In this document: positions 16,898 to 24,963 of the stretch, piece after piece
How the letters are laid out: the number at the start of each line of letters is the position of its first letter
Numbering within the stretch: the stretch's first letter is position 1
Assembly (NCBI GenBank): GCA_022820365.1
Contig: JAJEFO010000001.1
Span: 27,851 to 91,850 of the forward strand
Direction of reading: 5' to 3'
DNA: 64,000 bases
Source: Silicimonas sp.
GTDB lineage: Bacteria > Pseudomonadota > Alphaproteobacteria > Rhodobacterales > Rhodobacteraceae
Translations under genes and position numbers: made by a program
Notes under the pieces: model-generated
What the model saw: the letters and a program-made list of their open reading frames with translations, nothing else
The model's database searches: none
What the model was told of the DNA's origin: nothing

Positions 16898-18064
16898 TCA
16901 ATCCTTCAACAGTCCGCGGGCGATCACCAACTTCATGATCTCGTTGGTCCCCGCATAGATCCGCTCGATCCGGTTATCGCGATACATTCTCTCCATCGGG
17001 TATTCGGCCATCACGCCGTAGCCTCCAAAGAGCTGCAGGCAGCGATCTATGATTTTCGCCTGCAGGTCGGTCAGCCAGTACTTCGCCATCGAGGCCTTCT
17101 CGGTGGTCAGCCGTCCTTCCAAGTGCTCGGCGATGCAGGCATCAAGGAAAGTCTTGGCAACAGTGCCTTCGGTCGTGCATTCGGCAAGCACGAATTGCGT
17201 GTTCTGGAACTCCGCGATTCTCTGGCCAAAGGCTGCGCGCTCTTTCACGTAGTCCACCGTGTGGCGAAGCGCCCGTTCGATCCGGGCGACGGCGTAGACG
17301 GCGACGAGCAGGCGTTCCTGCGGAAGCTGCTGCATCATCTGGACGAATCCCTGACCCTCTTCCGGCCCGAGAAGCGCCGAAGTCGGAACACGCACATCGT
17401 CAAAAAACAGCTCTGATGTGTCGTTCGACTTCATTCCCAGCTTGTCCAGGTTGCGTCCCCGTCGAAAGCCTTCCAACCCGTCAGTTTCGACCAAGATCAA
17501 CGAGATTCCGTGTCCCGCAGCGTCGGGGTCGGTCTTGGCGGCAACGATGATCAGATTTGCAAGCGCACCATTGGTGATGAAAGTCTTCGATCCTCTGATC
17601 CGGTAATGATTGCCGTCCTTCACGGCAGTTGTCTTGATGTTCTGCAGATCCGATCCGGCCCCCGGTTCGGTCATCGCGATCGCCCCGATCAACTCGCCCG
17701 AGATCATGCGAGGCAGGATGGCGTGCTTTTGATCTTCCGAACCGTAGTGGATCAGGTACGGGATCACGATCGAGTTGTGCAATCCGCCGCCCCAGCCGTC
17801 GATTCCGGCCAGATTGCCCTGATAGGCGATCACCGCATCATGGGCGAAGGAGCCACCGAGTCCACCATACGCCTCGGGCACCTCCGCGCCCAGCAATCCC
17901 ATCTCGCCAGCCTTCCGCCAAAGGTCTCGCGGGAATGCACCTTCGGCTTCCCAGTCCTCGTAATGCGGCGCACATTCACGTTCATAAAACTGTCGGCAGG
18001 CGTCTTCCAGCATCGACAGTTCGTCGTCGATCCAAGCAGATTTCGGGAACTCGAGGTTTGTCAT
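16898..18064 (-). CDS. Acyl-CoA dehydrogenase
   Basis: A 388-residue flavoenzyme. Visible motifs are AMTEPGAGSDLQNIKTTA (FAD and substrate loop), SKTFITNGALANLIIVAAK, the helix region RIAEFQNTQFVLAE, and the C-terminal QLFGGYGVMAEYPMERMYRDN with RIYAGTNEIMK. It forms trans-2-enoyl-CoA and passes electrons to ETF. The ATG at 18064 (MTNLEFPKSAW) fits the family length. It is the first gene of the minus-strand acyl-CoA operon and is divergent from the LysR gene 185 bases away, which makes LysR control plausible. Confidence 0.93.
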   Translation of the reverse strand: MTNLEFPKSAWIDDELSMLEDACRQFYERECAPHYEDWEAEGAFPRDLWRKAGEMGLLGAEVPEAYGGLGGSFAHDAVIAYQGNLAGIDGWGGGLHNSIVIPYLIHYGSEDQKHAILPRMISGELIGAIAMTEPGAGSDLQNIKTTAVKDGNHYRIRGSKTFITNGALANLIIVAAKTDPDAAGHGISLILVETDGLEGFRRGRNLDKLGMKSNDTSELFFDDVRVPTSALLGPEEGQGFVQMMQQLPQERLLVAVYAVARIERALRHTVDYVKERAAFGQRIAEFQNTQFVLAECTTEGTVAKTFLDACIAEHLEGRLTTEKASMAKYWLTDLQAKIIDRCLQLFGGYGVMAEYPMERMYRDNRIERIYAGTNEIMKLVIARGLLKD

Positions 18065-18170
18065 CGGAAGCCTTGCATCCTGATCAGCATGTCGTCGCCC
18101 TGCCCCGAAAGCGTAGGATCTTGCGCGGCACAAGGCCAATTTAATTTGCAGATGAACTCATACCCAAATG

Positions 18171-18206
18171 GGATGGAACTTGCCATCCTATACAAAGCAC
18201 TGGCAA
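18171..18206. promoter_or_regulatory. Nested inverted repeats in the divergent ACAD/LysR promoter region
   Basis: GGATGG-N6-CCATCC (18171-18188) and TTGCCA-N15-TGGCAA (18180-18206) overlap midway between the two divergent starts. LysR-type regulators bind interrupted dyads in such positions and often control the divergent neighbour. It is a candidate operator only. Confidence 0.4.
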
Positions 18207-18249
18207 ATGCTTAGAAGCAACATATAGGGAAAGCGCAAGAGTTGAACCT

Positions 18250-19176
18250 GTGAACTTAAGGCAATTGGAAGCATTTCGAGCGACCATTCGCTGCGGCTCG
18301 ATCACTGAGGCGGCGAACATGATGCACATTTCGCAACCAAGCGTCAGTCGGCTGATTGCCGACCTTGAGCGCTCGGCCGGATTTCCCCTGTTCGCGCGGG
18401 TTGGGCGCGGCTTGACGCCGACGGTTGAAGGGCAACAATTCTACAAGGGTGTCGAAGGCATGTTTGTCGGCATCGATCGGTTGCAAGATCTTGCCAAGTC
18501 GATCCGCACCTCCCAGGGCGGGACAATCTCGATCAGCACGATCCAGTCGATTGCATTGATCGAATTGCCCGCCGCCGTTGGTCGGGTCTATCGCGAGAAT
18601 CCCGAAATCCGCTTCACTATCAACTCGCGAAACACCCCTGCCATACTGGACGCGGTGCAGATGCGTCAGGTCGATCTTGGAATCGTCGGGCGCGAGCCGA
18701 ACCACGAAGGGGTCGAGACGATGTTCCAAACTTCTGCGCCCTACGTCTGCCTCCTTCCGGAGGATCATCCACTTGCCCAGGAAGGGGGCACCATCGACCT
18801 GGAAGAGGTGGCTCTCACCGAGACCTTCGTGACCTTCGGCGGCACCTATCCCGACGCGATGATGTCCATGGACCCAAACCTGTCGCAACAACTGCAAAGC
18901 CGGTCGCGTCTGTCTGCGGCGAACATGCCGCTGGCGGGCGCACTTGTCCGCGAAACCGGGGCATTGGCCGTCGCGGATCCGTTTTCAGCCGAGCAGGCGG
19001 TGCGAATGGGTGGCGTGGTCTTTCGCCCGGTGGTCCAGAACCTGACCTATTTCGTGTCGATCATCGCGGCGGGATCGGAACAACTTTCGCGGCAGGCCCT
19101 TTCCTTCGTCGATCTCTTTTCCAGCCAGTTGGCCGCGCGCGTCGAATTCGTCGATGCGCTGCGAACCCGGGCCTAG
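18250..19176 (+). CDS. LysR-family transcriptional regulator
   Basis: A 308-residue LysR protein with the winged HTH at residues 1-60 (MNLRQLEAFRATIRCGSITEAANMMHISQ... read through PSVSRLIADLE) and a substrate-binding domain of about 200 residues including SISTIQSIALIELP and the variable ligand loop. The start is GTG. It stands between the acyl-CoA operon (divergent) and the oxidase/TPP/DmdA-like genes (same strand), so either or both may be its targets. Confidence 0.92.
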   Translation: MNLRQLEAFRATIRCGSITEAANMMHISQPSVSRLIADLERSAGFPLFARVGRGLTPTVEGQQFYKGVEGMFVGIDRLQDLAKSIRTSQGGTISISTIQSIALIELPAAVGRVYRENPEIRFTINSRNTPAILDAVQMRQVDLGIVGREPNHEGVETMFQTSAPYVCLLPEDHPLAQEGGTIDLEEVALTETFVTFGGTYPDAMMSMDPNLSQQLQSRSRLSAANMPLAGALVRETGALAVADPFSAEQAVRMGGVVFRPVVQNLTYFVSIIAAGSEQLSRQALSFVDLFSSQLAARVEFVDALRTRA

Positions 19177-19548
19177 CGCAAGATTTCAGGCAACCAAGTT
19201 GCCGCGCATTACGGCCGAAGACAAGAGCACGGCGGCGGAAATTGGTTTCAAGAATTTCATGACTTCCTTCCATTCAGTTTCGGCACAGCCGCTCTTGCGG
19301 CGGCACATGTGCAGGTCTGCCCGAGAGCCACGCCCTCGGTCTTGGTGCATCAAGGCTATCGCACGATGTCTTGAATGAACTAATCGAATTCTGCGCGGCA
19401 TTTATTCGCCCCTGCTATGTATGCGACCCGGTCCCTGTCCAAACATAGCGCTGGCGAATAGGTGCCGGAGGTTTTTTGATTGGTGTGGCCCCTTTGGCTG
19501 CCGATACTTTTGCGGTCGAACCGAACTTCCTCGACGGATTGGACCAAC
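19177..19548. other. Intergenic stretch upstream of the oxidase operon
   Basis: About 370 bases with no recognisable gene. It presumably carries the promoter of the following four-gene plus-strand operon. Confidence 0.4.
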
Positions 19549-20730
19549 GTGAAACAGAGGCCCAGAATTTTCTTGACCGAAGATGCCAAGCGCCTCGCCA
19601 AGAAACGCCTGCCGCGCATGATTTTCGACTTCTTCGAAGGAGCTGCCGGGCGCGAGGTGGGCGCGGGGAGGAACGAAGCCCGGTTCGACGACATCACCCT
19701 GCAACCGCGCGCGATGGCAGATGTGGGCAAGCGGTCTTTGGTAACTCGGTTCCTTGGGGTCGAGTACGGCTTGCCGCTTGGCATCGCGCCCATGGGGATG
19801 TGCAATCTGGCCTGCCCAAGGGGCGATGCGCTGATTGCGCGAACTGCGACGGACAGGAATGTGCCGGTCTGCCTGTCGTCCGCCGGTTCGAGCAGCCTGG
19901 AGGACATGCGGCGATGGAGCGGTGACCTGGCCTGGTTCCAGCTTTACTTCGGACACACGGCACGCGCCTCGTTCGGCGCGGTCGAACGCGCGCGAGACGC
20001 AGGCTACGACACGCTGATCCTGACTATTGACGTGCCCGAAGTGTCGCGGCGGACCAGGGATCAGCAGAATGGATTCAACCTGCCCTTCCAACTGACCCCG
20101 CGCGCGTTCCTTGACTTTGCGCTGCATCCCCGGTGGTCCATTTCCACCCTAGTGCATGGCATCCCTGAGCCACGAAATTTTGCGACCGAGAGCAAGGGAT
20201 TCGACAGAAAGGCCAGCCGCGCAGGCGCGGACTGGGCGTTCTTGCAAGAGCTGAGGGAGCGTTGGTCCGGCATGCTGATCGTCAAGGGCATCACATCGCC
20301 TGTTGACGCCGTCCGCGTGCAAGGTCTTGGGGTTGATGCGGTCTACGTCTCGAATCACGGTGGCCGCCAGCTTGACAGCGCGCCGCCAGCGATTGATCTC
20401 TTGCCGATCATCCGCAGCGCCGTCGGCCCAGACTATCCATTGCTGTTCGACAGCGGCATTCGCAACGGCGAGGACGTCGTGAAGGCTCTCGCACTTGGGG
20501 CCGACTTCGTGATGCTGGGCCGCCCGACGCTCTACGCCCTTGCCGCGGCGGGTGGAGCTGGCCTTCAATCACTGATGCAGTGTTTCGCCGAAGACATCGA
20601 TCTGGCCATGGCACAAATCGGGGTCAGCCGCATAGAAGACATCACCAATCAAGTCCTCTTCACACCTTGCGCCCAAGCTGCGCATCATGCAGCCACGCAT
20701 CAAGCCATTCCGGCATCGACCGATACCTGA
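19549..20730 (+). CDS. FMN-dependent alpha-hydroxy-acid oxidase/dehydrogenase
   Basis: A 393-residue member of the lactate dehydrogenase/glycolate oxidase family. The FMN and catalytic signature SNHGGRQLDSAPPAIDLLP (His and Arg) is near residue 268, the FMN-binding Lys is in IVKGITSPVDA, and the phosphate-binding loop is FDSGIRNGEDVVKALALGA then VMLGRP. GTG 19549 is preferred because the family match starts there; the longer frame adds 23 unrelated residues. It oxidises an (S)-2-hydroxy acid to a 2-keto acid. The next gene is a TPP enzyme that could decarboxylate or cleave that keto acid. Confidence 0.88.
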   Translation: MKQRPRIFLTEDAKRLAKKRLPRMIFDFFEGAAGREVGAGRNEARFDDITLQPRAMADVGKRSLVTRFLGVEYGLPLGIAPMGMCNLACPRGDALIARTATDRNVPVCLSSAGSSSLEDMRRWSGDLAWFQLYFGHTARASFGAVERARDAGYDTLILTIDVPEVSRRTRDQQNGFNLPFQLTPRAFLDFALHPRWSISTLVHGIPEPRNFATESKGFDRKASRAGADWAFLQELRERWSGMLIVKGITSPVDAVRVQGLGVDAVYVSNHGGRQLDSAPPAIDLLPIIRSAVGPDYPLLFDSGIRNGEDVVKALALGADFVMLGRPTLYALAAAGGAGLQSLMQCFAEDIDLAMAQIGVSRIEDITNQVLFTPCAQAAHHAATHQAIPASTDT

Positions 20731-20754
20731 CCTATACAGGGGCCTGACCAGACA

Positions 20755-22485
20755 ATGGCAAACACCCGAACCATCCGCGGCGGAGCGCTGCTGGCCAAGG
20801 CCTTGAAAGAAAAGGGTGTGGACCATGCCTTCACGCTGGCCGGCGGCTTCTGCAATCCCGCGCTGGAAGGCTTCATGGAATGCCAGATACCGGTGATCAA
20901 TTGCCCGCACGAACAAGTGGCCGGGCATCTGGCGGACGGCCATACGCGGATCACGCGCAAGCCCTCGGTCTGCCTAGTGGGGCCGGAAGGCTTTGCAAAT
21001 GCCGTGCCCGCGATGCTGGAGGCTTGGGGCGAACGCAGCCCGGTGATCTTCGTGACCGGTTCGTCTACGCTGAAACGCCAGGGCGCGGGCGGGTTCAAGG
21101 AAATCGACGACGTGGCGATTGCCGCGCCTCTGACCAAGTACTCCGTGCAGATCACCGACGGCAATCGGATCAGCGAATTTGTCGATCGCGCCTGGCGCGC
21201 TGCGACAACGGGCTATCCCGGCCCGGTCCATCTGTCGCTGCCGGTGGACATCATGTTTTCTTCCTTCCCGGCCGACGTCGGACGCGGCGAACGCCCGTTC
21301 GACCGCGGTGACCAGCCGGTCGCCCGCGCCTGGCCCGACCCGGACCGGCTGGACGAAGTTCTGTCCCTGGTTCGCGCGGCGGAACGCCCGGTGCTGATCG
21401 GGGGCCACGGGATCTGGTGGTCAGGCGGAGAAGAGGCCTTGGCCGCAGCTGCCGTGAAGCTCCGGATGCCGGTCTTCAACGTGCCCTACCACACAAAGAT
21501 GCTGGGCGAGGATTGCGACGCCTTCATGGGTCTTGCGGATTTCCACCAGTATCACCCGTCAAAGCCCGCCATCCACGAAGCCGATCTGGTTCTGATGGTA
21601 GGCTGCCGGCTGGACAACCAGATGAACTTCGGCAACCCGCCTTTCATTCAGGCCGACACCAGACTGGTTTGCGTCAACGGCAGCCACGAAGAACTGGAAT
21701 ACAATTTCGGTGCCGACGTGCAGCTTCTCTCCGACCCGGGCGCGTTTCTTCGTGCGCTCGCTGAGGTCACTAAGACTTGGGACGATTGGCTTGAACTGCA
21801 ACGGTCCCGCCGCGCGAGCTGGGTGCGGGAATGGAGCGATCACATTGCAGCCGAGACTGCACATGACGAAGCCGAAGGCCGACTGATGCACCCGCTGCAA
21901 CTGGCTCTCGACGTGCAGGCAGGCATGAAGGACGGCGATTGGCTGGTCTTCGACGGCGGCAATACCCATTTCTGGAACGAGATAGCCACCAACATCTCCG
22001 CCGCACGAGGCCTGGTTCTTGGCGGAATCCTGCACCCCGGAAATTACAGCCTGCTGGGCGTCGGCGTGTCCTTTGCGCTGGCGGCAAAGAACCTCAACCG
22101 CGACAAGACCACCGTTCTGGTGACCGGCGACGGCGCCTTTCTGTCAGGTGGCCTGTCCATCGAGGCCTGCTTTCAGGAAAACGTTCCAATCGTTGTCGTG
22201 GTGGACAACAATGGCGGGCTGGACTGCATAAGCCAGCAACAGGAGCGGCTGTTTGCCAACGGCCAGCATTATGCCACCGATTTCCGCGACATTCCGTTTC
22301 ACACGATGTTCGAGGGCCTAGGCGGTTTCGGGGAACTGGTTACCGCGCGAGCCGCCCTCCCCGGCGCCCTTGAGCGCGCCATCGCCAGCGGCAAAACGGC
22401 CTGCCTCAACGTGAAGTGCAGAGGCGTGATCAGCCCGATCGTCGCCGCGACTGCGGACAAGCGCGACAAGGCGTCGATAGAGTGA
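20755..22485 (+). CDS. Thiamine-pyrophosphate-dependent enzyme (2-keto-acid decarboxylase/acetolactate synthase superfamily)
   Basis: A 576-residue TPP enzyme with all three domains: the Pyr domain with the activating Glu in PHEQVAGHLADGHTR near residue 50, a central domain, and the PP domain with the TPP/Mg motif GDGAFLSGGLS and NNGG near residues 459-483. It lacks signatures that would allow calling acetolactate synthase, oxalyl-CoA decarboxylase or benzoylformate decarboxylase with confidence. It lies 24 bases after the hydroxy-acid oxidase and overlaps the next gene (TGATG), so it probably acts on the keto acid made by its neighbour. Confidence 0.85.
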   Translation: MANTRTIRGGALLAKALKEKGVDHAFTLAGGFCNPALEGFMECQIPVINCPHEQVAGHLADGHTRITRKPSVCLVGPEGFANAVPAMLEAWGERSPVIFVTGSSTLKRQGAGGFKEIDDVAIAAPLTKYSVQITDGNRISEFVDRAWRAATTGYPGPVHLSLPVDIMFSSFPADVGRGERPFDRGDQPVARAWPDPDRLDEVLSLVRAAERPVLIGGHGIWWSGGEEALAAAAVKLRMPVFNVPYHTKMLGEDCDAFMGLADFHQYHPSKPAIHEADLVLMVGCRLDNQMNFGNPPFIQADTRLVCVNGSHEELEYNFGADVQLLSDPGAFLRALAEVTKTWDDWLELQRSRRASWVREWSDHIAAETAHDEAEGRLMHPLQLALDVQAGMKDGDWLVFDGGNTHFWNEIATNISAARGLVLGGILHPGNYSLLGVGVSFALAAKNLNRDKTTVLVTGDGAFLSGGLSIEACFQENVPIVVVVDNNGGLDCISQQQERLFANGQHYATDFRDIPFHTMFEGLGGFGELVTARAALPGALERAIASGKTACLNVKCRGVISPIVAATADKRDKASIE

Positions 22486-22835
22486 TGGCGGTCGTTTCGT
22501 CGCATGCGCTCAACGCCGTGGACGGCAGCCATGCGGGTGGCATCGCCGTGCGGCTGATCAACCTCGACACCAGTAAGACTCTCTTCGATACGAACATGGA
22601 TGAAGGAGGGCGCCTGGTTCGGGAAGTTGCAGATCCCGAGCCAACGGCCCGCTATGAAATGGTTTTTCAGACTGGAGACTATTGGGAGAGCCGTGTCGCA
22701 CAAACCCACGGTACCCGCATCATGGACGAAGTGGTTGTCCGCTTCACCATGCCTGATCCGGCGGGCCGCTATCATGTCCCGCTGATCCTGTCGCCCCATG
22801 GCTTTTCGCTCTGGTGTTCGACGGAGCATGGCTGA
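22485..22835 (+). CDS. Hydroxyisourate hydrolase-like (transthyretin fold) protein
   Basis: A 116-residue transthyretin-related protein. It keeps the N-terminal His (SSHALNAVDGSHAGG), the RYEMVFQTGDYW strand and YHVPLILSPHG near the end with its His. True 5-hydroxyisourate hydrolases end in a Tyr-Arg-Gly-Ser tetrapeptide; here the C-terminus reads SLWCSTEHG, so that signature is lost. No other purine-degradation gene is nearby. It may hydrolyse a related lactone or imide in this pathway, or be a diverged HIUase. It overlaps both neighbours, so it is translationally embedded in the operon. Confidence 0.8.
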   Translation: MAVVSSHALNAVDGSHAGGIAVRLINLDTSKTLFDTNMDEGGRLVREVADPEPTARYEMVFQTGDYWESRVAQTHGTRIMDEVVVRFTMPDPAGRYHVPLILSPHGFSLWCSTEHG

Positions 22836-23940
22836 CGGCCTCAGATTCTCGCGCCGCCTGCGCCGGACGCCCTTTACGGCCTCGGCAGAAAGGGCCGGTG
22901 TCAGCGAGTTTTCAGTGGTCAACCACATGCTCTTGCCCAAGTCCTACGGGCGGTCGGTGGAGGAAGACTACTGGCACCTGCGAGAACACGTCCAGATCTG
23001 GGACGTTGCTTGCCAGCGACAGGTTCAAGTCCAGGGTCCGGATGCGGCGTGGCTGGTTCAATGGATGACGCCCCGCGACATATCCCGCGCCAAGGCCGGG
23101 GACTGCCTCTATGTGCCGATCACGGACGAGACCGGCGGGATGGTGAATGACCCAGTACTTCTGAAGCTGGCTGAGGACCGTTTCTGGCTGTCGGCGGCGG
23201 ATTCCGATCTCCTGCTGTTTGCCAAGGGATTGGCACTCGGCCGCGGCCTGGAGGTGGCCATCGACGAGCCCGACGTCTCTCCTCTCGCCATCCAGGGGCC
23301 AAAAGCAGAGCCGCTTTTGGCTGATCTATTCGGACCCCACATCCGAGACATCGGATTCTTCAAGTTTGACTGGATCGACTTCTCCGGCACCCGGCAGTTG
23401 ATCGCAAGATCAGGCTATTCAGTGCAGGGGGGTTTCGAGATTTACCTCGACGGCGGCCACTTGGGCGGTGACCTTTGGGACGCCGTCTGGCACGCTGGGC
23501 AAGCGTTTGGAATTGCGCCCGGCTGTCCTAACCTGATCGACCGAATAGAGGGAGGGCTGCTTTCCTACGGCAACGAAATGACACGGGAAAACACGCCTCT
23601 GGAATGTGGCCTTGAGAAATTCTGCAACCTTGACGGCGACGTCGACTGCCTTGGGCGCGGGGCATTGCAGCGTGCCGCCGATGCGGGAATATCGCGGCAC
23701 ATCCGGGGAATCCTCTTTGACGGCGACCCCTGCCCAACCTGTGCCGAACCATGGCCCGTTCGTGTCGGTGCACTGCAGGTTGGGCAGATCACCAGCGCGA
23801 CCTGGTCGCCAAGGCTGAAACGCAACGTGGGTCTGTCGCTGATTGCCCGGTCGTTCTGGGACGCGGGCCAATCGGTTGCCGTGCACTGCATCGACGGCAC
23901 CACCCGCAACGGCGAGGTTTCAGACCTGCCCTTCGACTGA
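22828..23940 (+). CDS. DmdA-like demethylase (GcvT fold)
   Basis: A 370-residue aminomethyltransferase-fold protein closely patterned like DMSP demethylase DmdA: RRTPFTASAERAGVSEFSV near the start, NHMLLPKSYG, EDYWHLREHVQIWDVAC, VPITDETGGMVNDPV, SPLAIQGPKAEPLL, CPNLIDRIEGGLLSYGNEM and ENTPLECGLEKFC. DmdA moves a methyl group from dimethylsulfoniopropionate to tetrahydrofolate. Related paralogues demethylate betaines, so the substrate is not certain. The ATG at 22828 has GGAG upstream and overlaps the previous gene by 8 bases. The context with an oxidase and a TPP enzyme is not the usual dmdA-acuI arrangement. Confidence 0.8.
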   Translation: MADGLRFSRRLRRTPFTASAERAGVSEFSVVNHMLLPKSYGRSVEEDYWHLREHVQIWDVACQRQVQVQGPDAAWLVQWMTPRDISRAKAGDCLYVPITDETGGMVNDPVLLKLAEDRFWLSAADSDLLLFAKGLALGRGLEVAIDEPDVSPLAIQGPKAEPLLADLFGPHIRDIGFFKFDWIDFSGTRQLIARSGYSVQGGFEIYLDGGHLGGDLWDAVWHAGQAFGIAPGCPNLIDRIEGGLLSYGNEMTRENTPLECGLEKFCNLDGDVDCLGRGALQRAADAGISRHIRGILFDGDPCPTCAEPWPVRVGALQVGQITSATWSPRLKRNVGLSLIARSFWDAGQSVAVHCIDGTTRNGEVSDLPFD

Positions 23941-24033
23941 CGTGTTCAACGCACGGGCCGGCGGCATCTGCGCACAGCCCCGACGTCTTCGGAGCTGCAC
24001 GCGTGACCGATGTTGAAGAGGACCGCGTCATGG

Positions 24034-24963
24034 CTACCCTCCGTCGAAAGCCGCCTCGCGCTGCCGTAACACCGCAACCAGCGTGTCGTTGTACGGAGTC
24101 GGAATGCCTAGCGCACGGCCCAGTTCGGGCACCTGTCCGTTAATCGCGTCCAGTTCCGAGCGTCGTCTGGCCTTGTGATCCAGCAACATGGACGGTCGCG
24201 CATTGGGCATTTGGGCACCAAAGGCAGTGACGTATTCCACGGGATTGCCGATGGTCAGTTTGATCTTCTTGGCACGCGCAATGGCATTTGCTTCCTGCAT
24301 TGCGCCCAAGGCAATGGCCCAACGCTCGGGATGTGCCTGAAGCTCCCCGATCGTCATGTCAAACACCGTGCAAGCCGCGCTGTACGTGACGTTGCAGAGG
24401 AATTTCTCCCAAATCAGTTGTTGAATATCGTCAAATGCTTGCACCCTGAATCCCGCACCGCGCCAGTGTCCAGCCAGCACCTCGGCGCGATCGCTTTGAC
24501 CGCCGCCAATCTCTCCGATGCGGATCAGGTTCATCGCGTTGTGATGCGCATGCCCCGGTCCCTTGAGCGAGGCACCGAACCCGTCAGCGACGCCCAGAAA
24601 GACGTTGTCGACCGACATGAACGCGCCGATCCGCTCGGCGGCGCCCAGACCGTTCTGAATGGTCAGAATCATCGTCTCGGGCGTCAGATGCCTCGCAATC
24701 GCGCGAGCGGCAGAACCGACACCGGCCATCTTCGTTGCGATCACAATCAAGTCGCATGCGCCGACTTCCGCGAAATCAGTCACGGCCCGAATGCCTTCAA
24801 TCCTGCGATTGCCGCTGACCCCGTCCAACCGCAAGCCCGAGGCATTGATGGCGTCGACATGCGCAATCCATGAATCCACCGCCCAAACCTCGTGTCCGGC
24901 CTCGCAGAACTGACCCGCATAGAGCGATCCCATGGCCCCGGTACCGTAAATTGCAATCTTCAT
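24034..24963 (-). CDS. Ketopantoate reductase (PanE/ApbA) family protein
   Basis: A 309-residue NADPH-dependent reductase: Rossmann motif MKIAIYGTGAMGSLYAGQF at the start, VIATKMAGV, the conserved catalytic Lys in LIWEKFLCNVTYSA, and the C-terminal PSMLLDHKARRRSELDAING segment typical of the family. It overlaps the MttB-like gene upstream by ATGA, so they are coupled. Many PanE-fold proteins outside pantothenate operons reduce other 2-keto acids; given its partner it may act in degradation of a methylated amine rather than in pantothenate synthesis. Confidence 0.88.
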   Translation of the reverse strand: MKIAIYGTGAMGSLYAGQFCEAGHEVWAVDSWIAHVDAINASGLRLDGVSGNRRIEGIRAVTDFAEVGACDLIVIATKMAGVGSAARAIARHLTPETMILTIQNGLGAAERIGAFMSVDNVFLGVADGFGASLKGPGHAHHNAMNLIRIGEIGGGQSDRAEVLAGHWRGAGFRVQAFDDIQQLIWEKFLCNVTYSAACTVFDMTIGELQAHPERWAIALGAMQEANAIARAKKIKLTIGNPVEYVTAFGAQMPNARPSMLLDHKARRRSELDAINGQVPELGRALGIPTPYNDTLVAVLRQREAAFDGG

